6,495 bases of DNA from CAZQAA01 sp964591255 (lineage in GTDB: Bacteria > Desulfobacterota > DSM-4660 > Desulfatiglandales > Desulfatiglandaceae). The position numbers were made by a program, and so were the translations under genes. Where the stretch lies: assembly GCA_964591255.1 (NCBI GenBank), contig CAZQAA010000105.1:1-6495 (forward strand), read 5' to 3'. The notes beneath the pieces are model-generated. The model ran no database searches, had not been told where the DNA came from, and was given only the letters and a program-made list of their open reading frames with translations. Positions within the stretch are counted from its first letter, which is position 1. Every line of letters starts with the position of its first letter. This document shows, in pieces, positions 6,473 through 6,495 of the stretch.

Positions 6473-6495
6473 TTACGCTTCCTTTCGTAACTCTA

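Noticed and set aside
6473..6495. TAG at the window edge (6495-6493) as the stop codon of rplK.
   Set aside because: Position fits the usual rplK-rplA spacing, but no rplK codons are visible, so the frame cannot be verified.

Overview
The window is a segment of the bacterial rplK-rplA-rplJ-rplL-rpoB-rpoC cluster, read entirely on the minus strand. In transcription order (high to low coordinates) it holds complete rplA (ribosomal protein L1), complete rplJ (L10), complete rplL (L7/L12), complete rpoB (RNA polymerase beta) and the first 84 codons of rpoC (beta'). The frames are intact, and I see no mobile element, tRNA, CRISPR array or unrelated gene.

The organism looks like a member of the former Deltaproteobacteria (Desulfobacterota). 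The grounds are a 1371-residue beta subunit carrying both insertions of the proteobacterial type, moderate to low GC content, and the overall feel of the RpoB and L10 sequences. This is an impression from sequence, not a phylogeny.

Most of the interest lies in the non-coding gaps. The gap of about 260 nt between rplA and rplJ contains a clear L10 leader, the mRNA element bound by the L10-L12 complex for autogenous control. Downstream of it lies a hairpin that covers part of the rplJ Shine-Dalgarno region. The apical part of that hairpin is complementary to both arms of the L10-binding stem, which suggests a two-state RNA switch. The 147 nt gap between rplL and rpoB has two hairpins, in the place where other bacteria attenuate or process the transcript to lower polymerase subunit yield relative to L7/L12. 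The rplJ-rplL gap (41 nt) and the rpoB-rpoC gap (43 nt) hold little beyond ribosome binding sites.

The genes work together in two ways. L1, L10 and L7/L12 form the L1 arm and the L10-L12 stalk of the large ribosomal subunit, and beta plus beta' form the catalytic core of RNA polymerase. Their co-transcription couples ribosome and polymerase synthesis. I did not find an undescribed multi-gene system here. The best candidates for new biology are the rplJ leader switch and the tandem stop codons that end all three ribosomal protein genes.
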